Assembly (NCBI RefSeq): GCF_005281835.1
Contig: NZ_RZIS01000003.1
Location: 372,001-436,000 of the forward strand
Direction: 5' to 3'
Origin: Vibrio profundi
Lineage (GTDB): Bacteria > Pseudomonadota > Gammaproteobacteria > Enterobacterales > Vibrionaceae
DNA: 64,000 bases
Every line of letters starts with the position of its first letter. The first letter of the stretch is position 1. The notes under the pieces were generated by a model, which saw nothing but the letters and a program-made list of their open reading frames with translations, was not told where the DNA came from and made no database searches. A program made the translations under genes and the position numbers. Below, piece by piece: positions 46,192 to 54,905 of the stretch.

Positions 46192-46945
46192 CGACGCAGA
46201 AACCAGTGTCGCTGCTTTGTCTCGAATTTTATTTAAACTAATCATTAAACTTCACGGTTAGAGGGCGTGTCGACGTATAGTGATAAAAAGTAAGTCTCTT
46301 TTGTTTTTAAATGCAATTCATTAATTGATGAAAATCAATTTGTGATCTCTGCCAAAATATATATTTCAACCGATTCGCTGTTTATCAAAATGTCACTAAT
46401 GGCTCAATGTAATTATGCTGATGTGACTTGTTTGTTTTCATAATATCGGCAGATGTCACATTATTATAAATGAGTATATGAAAGGTCTTATTTATAGGGT
46501 GAAGTAATATCTCAAATTCTAAAATGAGATGGTGGTTATTTCGGCTTGGAATTGTTTTATATAGCGAGCTTCAGAACAGGCTTAATGTGGAAATATTAAT
46601 TAACTGATATGTATCAGTTGCTTACATTGCCAGTCCCGAGTTTCTACGTGCTCTACCTCTCTTTCAGGAACCTTTTAATTATCCTTAAACGTACGAGCTA
46701 ATTGTATTTTGTTCACTATGGTTGTAATCGATTGCCTTATTTTTATTCGATTACAAACTAAACTCAGTTGCTTAAAACTTCGTGATGTTAGCCGCATAAA
46801 ATTATTTTTGAAAGTAATTTATAAGATAAAGCTTCGTTATAGCTGCTAACTTATTTTTAGATGATAATTTATAAAAACATTAACTGTCTAACCCTTATTA
46901 AAATGTGAAACAGGACATCACGATAATTAACTGAAAGGTAAAATT
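46192..46945. other. 754-base intergenic region upstream of chitinase
   Basis: It starts with a possible hairpin at 46190-46213 (AGCGAC and GTCGCT) that may end the upstream transcript. The middle is AT-rich with no ORF of note. A perfect 10-bp inverted repeat lies at 46722-46756 and is listed separately. The last 200 bases hold the promoter of the chitinase, but I could not fix -35 and -10 boxes. Confidence 0.5.
46722..46756. promoter_or_regulatory. inverted repeat, possible chitinase operator
   Basis: TTGTAATCGA (46722-46731) and TCGATTACAA (46747-46756), a perfect 10-bp inverted repeat with a 15-base spacer, about 190 bases upstream of the chitinase start. A half-site centre-to-centre distance of 25 bp suggests binding of a regulator dimer on one face of DNA. 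Which regulator is not known. Confidence 0.5.
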
Positions 46946-49585
46946 ATGTTTAGGATGAACAAAATAGCAGCCTCATTGGCTTGTATTGTTTTAAGTGGCC
47001 ACTTATTCGCGGCCGAACCATACGATTCAACTAAGACTTATTCTGGCGGTACTCAAGTAACGGTAGATGGTAATACTTATGAAGCAAAGTGGTGGGTAAA
47101 CGCAGGGCAAAGTCCTACAGATAGCTATGCGAATGAATGGGATTCTCCATGGAAACTCGTTAGTGGTACAACTCCAACACCAGACCCTGATCCGACCCCA
47201 GATCCAGACCCAACGCCGGACCCAGATCCTACGCCAGATCCGGACCCAACACCGACACCAGATCCAGACCCGACACCGGATCCAACACCAGACCCAACCC
47301 CAGGTATTGGTGCATGTGCCGAGTTCAATGTTTACCCGAATTGGACGCAAGGTGACCATGCAACAGGCGGCGATATTATGGTTAACGATAATGTTGCTTA
47401 CAAAGCGAACTGGTGGACATCATCCATTCCGGGAAGCGATAGCAGTTGGGGGCATCACCTAGACTGTGACAATTCCTCTTCTGGAGGCGGAACAACCGCA
47501 CTTTCATTACCAAACCCATTAGACCCAGTACGTTTAGAAGTTAATGGATGGCCAAGCAACTTTGTTGTAGCAAGCCCTGCTAGTTTAGATGCACCTTCAA
47601 CTGTTACTGTTAATGCGTTGAATAGCCAAGATCTTGCGGACGTTACTAAACTTACCGCTGCATTTGTCGCTTTGATCCAAGCGGCTGACGTAGCGGGTTC
47701 TACTTCTATCATTTTAAATAGTGATGTATTGGATGTGGCGACAGCCGATAAAGGCGCTGCATTAGGTACAGTTGCTGTTAAGCAAGCGCTAACTGCTGCA
47801 GTCGACTCAACGGGAACACATAGTCAATTCGATACAGCTACTATCAATAGCCTTACTGATGATGTTAAAGGCTGGGCACAAGCGCATAACCTAGTCATTT
47901 CGAATTTAGCTCCACAGGCAACCTTTGGTTGGGCACTAAGCATTGGTGACTTTGCTTACAATACTCATTCAGGTAAGCGAGCGGTTTGGAATGCAGCTTC
48001 CGGTGCATCTTCAGACCTACTGTCGACGTTCGAGCTGTACAAAGCCGGTGCTGCTAATAAAGCTGACTTTGTTGCATTCACTAAGTCCGCAACAACGACA
48101 GCACTTACTGAAGAGCAATGGCACTACGCGCTAGAATACGTTAAACAGGTTTCTGACCATATTAAAACTCCGGCTCTATTGTCTTCGGTTCCAACTTCTC
48201 AAGCGGCTAGCTACTTCTTAGGTAATACTTCAGGTGACCGTCATATCAGAAAAGCAGCGCATAGCAATATCTTCGCTATTTTGTTTGATTCGGATAGTGC
48301 AGATCTAAATGCTAAAATCGCTCGTTACCAGACTGAAACGGTTCCTTTGTATTATGTTGGAGAAAGTGTGCAAAATGGCCCTCTAACTCGTATCACATCA
48401 TTAAACTCTGAGTTAGCAAGCGCTGAAAACGCAATGAACAACCAAGCCTTCCTATATGAAGTCGCTCAATCGCAATGGGCACCATCGACTGTATATAAAT
48501 GGGCGGACTTCCTAGCTGGCTTGAACTCGATGCATAACGTAGGGGTAGCTGGCAATACGTTCTGGCTTCTGGATGAGACTGCAGACGATGCTACAAACAC
48601 GCTTTACGCGAAAGTCGCTATCGCAGCTTTCTTATCTCAAAGTATGCAAGAAACCATTCGCTACAACGCTTGTGATGAGAACAACTGGTCTGAAGTTCGA
48701 TACGGAGCGCCTGTTAACTATCCAATGACAGCTAGTTGTGGTCAATTAGGTCAGAAATACGCGGATTACGGCATGGATCCTAATACAGGTGTTGATCACC
48801 CATACTCTTGTCCTCGCGACCCGAAAATGGAAGTGAGCGCATTAACAAATGCGAAATGGTATGGCGCACCAGCTCCTATCTTTGCTGCACCTGACTCAGT
48901 ACTCGCTGAAAAAGGTTTGTTGGTAAACGGTAATGTTGGCCGCTGGACCAATGATGGCCACTGTATGGAAGTTCCGACAAGTGTTGATACGTCTAAACAA
49001 GTTTGGGAGCGTGGTGAGTGTAAAATCTACGAAGGTCAAAAAGCAGGTAAATTCATCTGGGATGGTAGCGATACAACAGGCACGGTACAAGGCTGTGGCT
49101 GGTGGGGCCGTGGTGTTATTCAAACCACAGGTCGTCAAAACTTTGGTACGTTGAACCACTTTATGGGCCGCTCACATGTGAACCCAGAAACTATCGGAAC
49201 AACGGTGAATGGCACGGTTGTGGAAGCGCCTCCTGCGAACCCACTTTATGCTGACTTAGATTTCTGTTCAAACCCAGGGCTAATTTGTAGCTCAGAAGAG
49301 AATAGAGAAATTAAGTGGATTGCTGGTTTATTCTATTGGGTATCATCCGTACAGACATACAACGATGAAGGTGGTCCATACGCACATTGGAATTACCACA
49401 CTGAATTGAAGAAGTATGTAGATGGCGGCTTACAAGGAACTGAGTTTATCGACGCAGTCTCAGGTATCGTAAACCGTGGTTGTCCTGATAGCCACTGCCC
49501 AATCAGTGGTGAAGTACACGCAGTGAAAGAACGTCGTGACAACTTCGATCTTGTTTTGAAAACATTAGGTGTTACCAAGCCGTAA
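46946..49585 (+). CDS. secreted chitinase with two CBM5/12-like domains and GH19 domain
   Basis: 879 residues. A signal peptide ends near SGHLFAA (residue 23). Two chitin-binding CBM5/12-like modules follow (about 24-72, with YEAKWWVNAGQSP; and about 122-170, with YKANWWTSSIPGSD), joined by a Thr-Pro-Asp linker. A middle part of about 370 residues (about 176-545) has no clear assignment. The GH19 catalytic part follows, with SMQETIRYNACDENN (catalytic Glu near residue 569) and GWWGRGVIQTTGRQNFG. It probably cleaves chitin outside the cell. A strong terminator follows. Confidence 0.85.
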   Translation: MFRMNKIAASLACIVLSGHLFAAEPYDSTKTYSGGTQVTVDGNTYEAKWWVNAGQSPTDSYANEWDSPWKLVSGTTPTPDPDPTPDPDPTPDPDPTPDPDPTPTPDPDPTPDPTPDPTPGIGACAEFNVYPNWTQGDHATGGDIMVNDNVAYKANWWTSSIPGSDSSWGHHLDCDNSSSGGGTTALSLPNPLDPVRLEVNGWPSNFVVASPASLDAPSTVTVNALNSQDLADVTKLTAAFVALIQAADVAGSTSIILNSDVLDVATADKGAALGTVAVKQALTAAVDSTGTHSQFDTATINSLTDDVKGWAQAHNLVISNLAPQATFGWALSIGDFAYNTHSGKRAVWNAASGASSDLLSTFELYKAGAANKADFVAFTKSATTTALTEEQWHYALEYVKQVSDHIKTPALLSSVPTSQAASYFLGNTSGDRHIRKAAHSNIFAILFDSDSADLNAKIARYQTETVPLYYVGESVQNGPLTRITSLNSELASAENAMNNQAFLYEVAQSQWAPSTVYKWADFLAGLNSMHNVGVAGNTFWLLDETADDATNTLYAKVAIAAFLSQSMQETIRYNACDENNWSEVRYGAPVNYPMTASCGQLGQKYADYGMDPNTGVDHPYSCPRDPKMEVSALTNAKWYGAPAPIFAAPDSVLAEKGLLVNGNVGRWTNDGHCMEVPTSVDTSKQVWERGECKIYEGQKAGKFIWDGSDTTGTVQGCGWWGRGVIQTTGRQNFGTLNHFMGRSHVNPETIGTTVNGTVVEAPPANPLYADLDFCSNPGLICSSEENREIKWIAGLFYWVSSVQTYNDEGGPYAHWNYHTELKKYVDGGLQGTEFIDAVSGIVNRGCPDSHCPISGEVHAVKERRDNFDLVLKTLGVTKP
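47170..47304 (+). repeat. Pro-Asp-Thr linker repeat in chitinase gene
   Basis: A tandem repeat of about 12-base units encoding TPDPDP-like blocks (residues about 75-119) between the two chitin-binding modules. Units vary at codon level (ccg/cca, gat/gac), so they are not exact copies. Such linkers are flexible spacers; the repeat number may change by slippage. Confidence 0.85.
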
Positions 49586-49617
49586 CGCTATAACGTGAAA
49601 CAATGAGATAAACAATT

Positions 49618-49646
49618 AAAGGCTCCCGATTATCGGGAGCCTTTTT
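49618..49646 (+). terminator. Rho-independent terminator
   Basis: Stem AAAGGCTCCCGA (49618-49629) with TCGGGAGCCTTT (49633-49644) and TTA loop, then TT. It lies 33 bases after the chitinase stop. Confidence 0.9.
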
Positions 49647-49706
49647 GTTATGCGTTTATTCTCTGTGAAGGGGAGCGGATATTTAGCGAAGTCTTGATAC
49701 GACTTT

Positions 49707-50600
49707 TCAAAGGGTTATATTTTCAACCAAGAAGTCCAAAAATGCTTTGGTACGTAGGTTGAGGTGCTGGCCTGTGTAAAACACGGCGTAAATTGGAATT
49801 CCTTCATTTTGCCATTCACTCTCCATTATCGGAACCAAGCGGCCAGCGCCAATATCTTGTTTGACGGTAAAACGAGAGAGACAAGCGATACCTAGATGGT
49901 TCAATGCCATTTGCTTTAATGACTCACCACTATTACTGGTAACAGATGCGTCATTGACGATGAACATTTCATTCTCGTCTGTTTTTAGTGGCCAACGATT
50001 TAAATGTTCGAATTGGTGAAAGCCCAACAGCTGATGGTCTGTAAAGTGAGAGTAATGAGTGGGTAATCCGTTCTGAGCGATGTATTTTGGAGATGCATAA
50101 AGCCCACGATGGGTTACCCCGAGCTTTCTTGCGCGCATTGTTGAGTCTTGCAGATCGCCAATTCGGATTGCGATATCCACGTTAGTGTTGAGCAGCTCTG
50201 TTTGTCCTTCACTGTTAATCAGGTTCACTTTTAACTCGGGGTAAATTGTTCGAAGTTTACGAAGCAATGGAACGATCGCATAAAGTGAAAAAGGCGTCGC
50301 TGCGTCAACCGTTATTGCGCCTTCGACCGTATGATTAAGATGTTGAAAGTGGGGCATGATAGTTTCATGCTCCTTTAGAATTGAATAAGCTCGTTCTAAT
50401 AGCCATTCTCCCTCAACGGTCAAATGTACTTTTCTCGTTGTCCTTTTAAAAAGCGAGGCATGAAACCTTTCTTCTAGCTTTCGTATGGTTCGACTGACAA
50501 CCGGTTGAGTGATGTCTTTAAGGTTCGCGGCGGAACTAAAGCTTTTGGTTTCGGCAACAGCTACAAAAATTTCAAGTTCATAAATCGATGGTTCGCTCAT
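49707..50600 (-). CDS. LysR family transcriptional regulator
   Basis: 297 residues with the helix-turn-helix (LEIFVAVAETKSFSSAANLK, then ITQPVVSRTIRKLEERF) and a CrgA-like effector domain (NVDIAIRIGDLQDSTMRARK). It is divergent from the AhpD-like gene at 50765, its most likely target. Effector unknown. The 164-base divergent region has TATA-rich stretches near 50610-50640 but I could not name an operator. Confidence 0.9.
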   Translation of the reverse strand: MSEPSIYELEIFVAVAETKSFSSAANLKDITQPVVSRTIRKLEERFHASLFKRTTRKVHLTVEGEWLLERAYSILKEHETIMPHFQHLNHTVEGAITVDAATPFSLYAIVPLLRKLRTIYPELKVNLINSEGQTELLNTNVDIAIRIGDLQDSTMRARKLGVTHRGLYASPKYIAQNGLPTHYSHFTDHQLLGFHQFEHLNRWPLKTDENEMFIVNDASVTSNSGESLKQMALNHLGIACLSRFTVKQDIGAGRLVPIMESEWQNEGIPIYAVFYTGQHLNLRTKAFLDFLVENITL

Positions 50601-50764
50601 ACTTATATCTATATGGCTATTAGTGTTATAGAAAAAGTAGCATTTAAGTTATAAAAGTGTCGAGCTATAGTTTCCTCATCGACTAGCAGATTGGAATGAA
50701 GTCGGCTCTCGGCTTCAGCTAATCAAAGTTAGCGGAATATGTTTTTCATTAACCGGAGTGATTT

Positions 50765-51085
50765 ATGCGACTATCTAATATTCAAAACAAGTTTGGCGAA
50801 ATCTATGGTGAGTTACTTTCAGCTTGCTCTAACCAAGCTGAAGCCGCTTACGTGGCACTAGAAGTGTCTAAACTTAATGGCTGTAGTTACTGTATACAAA
50901 TGCACACAAGAGAGTTGGCGCAATTCTCTGAATTAGAGTTAGAGAAGCTTGAACATGGAAAAATGGCGGCAATCGTACAGGGGGTTGTTAAGTGCGAACC
51001 TGTTGCACGAGATCATTACGACATCGCACTCATTGAATATGCGATTCTAGTTAACTCATTTAACAGAGTCGGAAAACTGGCCTAA
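50765..51085 (+). CDS. carboxymuconolactone decarboxylase family (AhpD-like) protein
   Basis: 106 residues. NGCSYCIQMHTREL holds the AhpD-type CxxC pair (C40, C43) with a following His47, which are used for disulfide/peroxide chemistry in AhpD-type proteins. The helical fold of about 100 residues fits. It may act as a thiol-based peroxidase helper or detoxification protein. It is divergent from the LysR gene. Confidence 0.88.
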   Translation: MRLSNIQNKFGEIYGELLSACSNQAEAAYVALEVSKLNGCSYCIQMHTRELAQFSELELEKLEHGKMAAIVQGVVKCEPVARDHYDIALIEYAILVNSFNRVGKLA

Positions 51086-51151
51086 TGCGTGAGCTAGCCA
51101 CAAGGATAAAGTGCACTCAACTTACGGCTAGCGGTTCTTAGTTTTGCCAGA

Positions 51152-52042
51152 TTAAGAGCAAAGTGAATTTGCTTCGTGGATCACCTTGTTAATCGATGGT
51201 ATAGGGTCGAAACCCTCAAGGGGAATTTTGGAAAGCCTGATACTTTCATCAGTGCGGTCATTGAATATGATCGCATTCATGGTGAGTTTGTTTGCGTCAC
51301 TATCATTAAAACGAAACAGCAATGAGGTTTGACATAAGCTTGAGTCGATTTGGTTCAAGCTTAAGCTTTTTTCTATAGTTGTTAACACTTGAAGAGAGCT
51401 AGAGTTATCGTCGATATATAAGGTTTGATTTATATTGTTGTACTTTCGATACTGCGTTGCGCTATTGAGCTTATTGGACGAGTCTGACTTTGTATAAGCA
51501 TCCATCGCGAGTAAACATAGGGCAATCAAGAGTCCGAATATTGAGACGAAAATGGACTTGGTGCTGACTAACGTAAGCGAAGCACTACTTGGGAATAAGT
51601 GCGGTAAAACTTTGAATACTTGTTGTGTCGTGTTGCCTTCCTTTGCTAAACGAGTGTTAGCGTCGTCGAGATCGGTTTCTTTAACATTATAAGTATCAAC
51701 GCTGTCTGCATTGGCTGAGTTTTCTGAAGGCTCAATGCACAGTTTGTAACCAATCTTACTGATGGTAATTAATTGTATTCCTTGAGCTTTTAACCGAAGA
51801 AATACATTGCGAATGTTTGAAATAACATTGGTTAGCGCTTGATCAGTAACAATAGCGCCGTTCCAGCATTGTTTAAAGAATTCATCCCGGCTAATGCAAT
51901 GTCCAACGTTACTAATCAGTAAACTCAATACTTTAAAAGAAAGTGGCCTGAGCGAGATGCAATTACCGTTTGAGTTGGCGATGTCTCGGTCTTGAAGGTT
52001 AATGGTTAGATTTGCGAGTTGGAGAGTACGGTTCATGGGCAT
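51152..52042 (-). CDS. ToxR-like membrane-bound winged-helix regulator
   Basis: 296 residues. The N-terminal OmpR/ToxR-type winged helix (about 5-105) includes LRPLSFKVLSLLISN, HCISRDEFFKQCWNG and TNVISNIRNVFLRL. After a linker, one membrane segment (about 165-185, FVSIFGLLIALCLLAMDAY) leads to a periplasmic domain of about 110 residues with two cysteines (SSLCQTS and the C-terminal SLCS), which could form a disulfide as in ToxR. No toxS-like partner gene is present. It is divergent from an outer-membrane barrel gene at 52371, a likely target. The start could also be ATG 52036. Confidence 0.8.
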   Translation of the reverse strand: MPMNRTLQLANLTINLQDRDIANSNGNCISLRPLSFKVLSLLISNVGHCISRDEFFKQCWNGAIVTDQALTNVISNIRNVFLRLKAQGIQLITISKIGYKLCIEPSENSANADSVDTYNVKETDLDDANTRLAKEGNTTQQVFKVLPHLFPSSASLTLVSTKSIFVSIFGLLIALCLLAMDAYTKSDSSNKLNSATQYRKYNNINQTLYIDDNSSSLQVLTTIEKSLSLNQIDSSLCQTSLLFRFNDSDANKLTMNAIIFNDRTDESIRLSKIPLEGFDPIPSINKVIHEANSLCS

Positions 52043-52370
52043 TTATCTAAATCTGATTAGCTTTCAATCAAAGTGGGTTATTTCTGCTGGTGGCTATTTT
52101 CCATATATTAGCGTTGAGGGTTGTAAGGCATTGTAAGACGAAGCGTTACATTTCACGACATAGCGAACTATTGTTGCATTTACTATTGAAAGGTTGATGC
52201 ATAATGGAATTGTGGTTGGTTTTTATTTTATTTAAAAACAGTGACTTAGTTGGTGTTTGTGAGAGAACTACTTTATAAATTATAAAGCGATTATATTGTT
52301 GTGTGTTTTTTTGATTTTTTTACTTCTATCTTGTCGGCAACTCGAAGTGGTTCCGAATTGGAAGGAAATA
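52043..52370. other. 328-base divergent control region
   Basis: It holds the TTGTAAG direct repeat listed separately and an AT-rich palindrome at 52271-52287 (CTTTATAAATTATAAAG). These lie between the ToxR-like gene and the outer-membrane protein gene and probably contain the promoters of both. No gene is seen here. Confidence 0.5.
52121..52140. promoter_or_regulatory. 10-bp-spaced direct repeat, possible winged-helix binding site
   Basis: TTGTAAGGCA followed by TTGTAAGACG: the heptamer TTGTAAG is repeated exactly with 10-base spacing. OmpR/ToxR-family winged-helix proteins bind direct repeats with this spacing. It lies in the gap between the ToxR-like regulator and the barrel gene. Confidence 0.5.
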
Positions 52371-52970
52371 ATGAAAAAAACAATGCTAATGGCAGCGGTA
52401 GTTGCATCATCTTTTGTTGCGACAAACACATTTGCAAATGAAGTAGAAGGTTTCTACTTAGGTGGCGCGATCGGTACAACCGGTATCGATGACGGTGGTC
52501 TTTATAGCGGTACTCTTGCTCCAATTACTGTTAAAGCCGAAGATTCAACATTCAAGGTGATCGCTGGATATCAGTTTAACCGTATCGTTGCGATTGAAGC
52601 GCAGTATACAAACTACGGCGATATTGTTGCGAAAAACGCATTGAATCAATCTACATACACTTGGTCTCCAACTGCGTTTTCAGTTAGTGCCAACCTAGGT
52701 TACACATTTGAAAATGGTGTGCGTCCATTTGGTATCATCGGCTTAGCGTCCATTGATCTAGACCAGTCCCTACCTATGCTTCAAGATGATAGCGGTGAAG
52801 GCGTGCGTCTTGGCTTTGGTGTTGAGTACACGCCAGCTTCAATCGGCAACGTTAGCTTTAAACTGGGTTATGAAGCCGATGCATTTACGATTGAATCTGC
52901 ATCTGTTTACGATAGCGATAAAGACATCGTGATTGATTCGTTCTACGCGGCAGTAGCGTACCGTTTCTAA
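52371..52970 (+). CDS. outer-membrane beta-barrel protein
   Basis: 199 residues. A signal peptide (residues 1-22, ending NTFA) is followed by alternating hydrophobic strands typical of an 8-stranded OmpX/OmpA-like barrel (GFYLGGAIGTTGIDDG, FKVIAGYQFNRIVAIEAQYT, FYAAVAYRF at the C-terminus with terminal Phe). The start at 52371 is set by AAGGA and the signal peptide. The C-terminal aromatic residue fits BAM-dependent insertion. The function is unknown. Confidence 0.85.
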   Translation: MKKTMLMAAVVASSFVATNTFANEVEGFYLGGAIGTTGIDDGGLYSGTLAPITVKAEDSTFKVIAGYQFNRIVAIEAQYTNYGDIVAKNALNQSTYTWSPTAFSVSANLGYTFENGVRPFGIIGLASIDLDQSLPMLQDDSGEGVRLGFGVEYTPASIGNVSFKLGYEADAFTIESASVYDSDKDIVIDSFYAAVAYRF

Positions 52971-52994
52971 GCTCGATTCTCTGAATTCTGATAT

Positions 52995-53025
52995 AAAAAG
53001 CCGAAGCATTTGCTTCGGCTTTTTG
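52995..53025. terminator. bidirectional terminator
   Basis: Stem AAAAAGCCGAAGCA (52995-53008) with TGCTTCGGCTTTTT around a small centre, then GTTCC. It separates the convergent outer-membrane protein gene and the ABC permease gene. Confidence 0.9.
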
Positions 53026-53039
53026 TTCCGTAGGATGAC

Positions 53040-53876
53040 TTATCCTTTAACGGCCCCGGCCGTAAGGCCTGCAATCAAGCGACGTGAGCTGATGACAAAC
53101 ATCACCATTAACGGGATAACAGCGATAGATACACCAGCAAAGATAGCGCCATAGGGGATTAAACCGGTGCTTCCTTGTAAGGCACGTAATGCGAGCGGAA
53201 CGGTAAACATTTCCATATCATTCATTACAACTAATGGACCCATGAAGTTATTCCACTGGCCGATGAACGTCACTAAGCCTAAGGTGCCTAAAGCAGGTGA
53301 AATCAGCGGAAGTACAATGCGCCAGTAAATTGAAAATTCCCCACAGCCATCCATACGTGCGGCTTCAATCAACTCTTTTGGTATCGCACTTCCTATATAT
53401 TGACGCATTAAGAAGATGCCCATAGCTGCAACCGCCATCGGAATATAGATCGCTTTTGGCGTGTTCATCCAGCCTAAGAACGACATAATCAATGCCGTTG
53501 GAATCATGCTCAAGAACGCAGGCAGCATCATGGTTCCCATAATAAATAGGAACAGGCCTTTCTTGTATTTGAAATCAAACATTGCAAAGGCATAGCCAGC
53601 TAGCGAACAAAACAGCAAGTTCAATAGGGTAGTGATTGCCGCAATGTAAAAACTCCAACCTAAGTTCTTCCAAAAGTGCGGTAAATACTCGATAAGTGCT
53701 GCCAAGTTATTCATTAACTCATTGCCAAACCACATTGGTGGTGGTACTGACAAAATCGCCATATTGTCATGAGTTGCGAAGATAAACATGAAGTAGAAGG
53801 GCGCAAGCATAACCAAAGCGCCAATTGCTACAAAAGCGTAAGCAGTAAGCTGAGCGAGGGTGATATTACTTTTCAT
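53040..53876 (-). CDS. carbohydrate ABC transporter permease (MalG-like)
   Basis: 278 residues with six membrane helices. The EAA loop reads EAARMDGCGEFSIYWRIVLP, as in the MalG/LacG group. The start is set at 53876, with GAGG upstream, giving an 11-base overlap with the other permease gene; an in-frame start at 53903 is possible. It forms the membrane channel with the MalF-like partner. Last gene of the operon. Confidence 0.9.
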   Translation of the reverse strand: MKSNITLAQLTAYAFVAIGALVMLAPFYFMFIFATHDNMAILSVPPPMWFGNELMNNLAALIEYLPHFWKNLGWSFYIAAITTLLNLLFCSLAGYAFAMFDFKYKKGLFLFIMGTMMLPAFLSMIPTALIMSFLGWMNTPKAIYIPMAVAAMGIFLMRQYIGSAIPKELIEAARMDGCGEFSIYWRIVLPLISPALGTLGLVTFIGQWNNFMGPLVVMNDMEMFTVPLALRALQGSTGLIPYGAIFAGVSIAVIPLMVMFVISSRRLIAGLTAGAVKG

Positions 53877-54879
53877 CTTCTTGTACCTCAGTTTTGTCTG
53901 CAAACAACTTGTTATTGCCCCAAGTTAACGCGGCGATGATCATAAATAGTATCCAGGATATGGCAGACGCAGTACCAAAGTCGCCTTCTTGGAATGCAGT
54001 GATGTACATATGCATTGCTGCTGATTTACCGGCTTGGTCAATACCGCCTGTACCGTTAGTGATGATGAATGGTTCTTCAAAAATCTGAAGGCTACCTATG
54101 ATGGATAACGTGACTGCGAAGAACATCATCGGCTTAAGCATCGGAACGGTAATGTAGAAGAATTGTTTGATCTTGGATGCACCATCAATCGTTGCAGCTT
54201 CATACAAATCCTTTGGAATGGTTTGCATAGCCGACAAATAAAGGACAGTGTTCCAGCCCACGTATCGCCAGAATACAACGAATGAAATCATGCCTTTCGT
54301 GTATTCAGGTTGGTTCCAGTCAATATTTTGAGTTGGGAATATCCATGCAAATGGTTCAATGCCACCAATCGAGATGGTGCCAATTGATGTGAGTATCATA
54401 TTTACAAGGCCGTAATCTCGAGAGAAAAGGGTCGTGAAAATCATCGCGACCGCAACTGTCGACGTAATGTAGGGCAAAAAGTACATTCCGATGACAGTAT
54501 TTCGCATGCGAGAGAAGCTAGTATGGATAAAGAACGCAAGAGGAATGGCGACTAAATGCTGAGGAATACCTGAAGCTGCAGCCATCCAAAAAGTATTGTA
54601 GAGCGATTTATGAAACCATTCGTCTTCAAGAGTAAAGGTGTAGTTTTCAAAGCAAACCCATTCCATTGCGGCTAAGCCGCCCGCGGGTTCCCAATAATGA
54701 AACGATAGGTAGAGAGAAAACAGCATTGGGAAGATGCCGAAAATAGAAAAGATAATAAAGAATGGGCTAATAAAAATGTAAGGTACCCATTTGTAACCCT
54801 TAGCACGCATCCTTTGGATTAGTGATTGTTGAGGGGTAGTGATTCCTACCGGTGTCGTGGTCGCATTACTGATTGACAT
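53866..54879 (-). CDS. carbohydrate ABC transporter permease (MalF-like)
   Basis: 337 residues with a MalF/UgpA-type N-terminus, six membrane helices and the EAA loop EAATIDGASKIKQFFYITVP. It pairs with the MalG-like permease encoded downstream with overlapping frames. The substrate is probably an oligosaccharide, judged from the neighbours. Confidence 0.9.
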   Translation of the reverse strand: MSISNATTTPVGITTPQQSLIQRMRAKGYKWVPYIFISPFFIIFSIFGIFPMLFSLYLSFHYWEPAGGLAAMEWVCFENYTFTLEDEWFHKSLYNTFWMAAASGIPQHLVAIPLAFFIHTSFSRMRNTVIGMYFLPYITSTVAVAMIFTTLFSRDYGLVNMILTSIGTISIGGIEPFAWIFPTQNIDWNQPEYTKGMISFVVFWRYVGWNTVLYLSAMQTIPKDLYEAATIDGASKIKQFFYITVPMLKPMMFFAVTLSIIGSLQIFEEPFIITNGTGGIDQAGKSAAMHMYITAFQEGDFGTASAISWILFMIIAALTWGNNKLFADKTEVQEDEK

Positions 54880-54905
54880 AATTCCGTTTCCTTAACAACA
54901 GTAGG

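Noticed and set aside
47027..47359. Minus-strand frame opposite the chitinase linker with Trp/Arg/Cys-rich repeats
   Set aside because: It is the antisense reading of the Thr-Pro-Asp repeat; the low-complexity pattern comes from the repeat and not from a gene.
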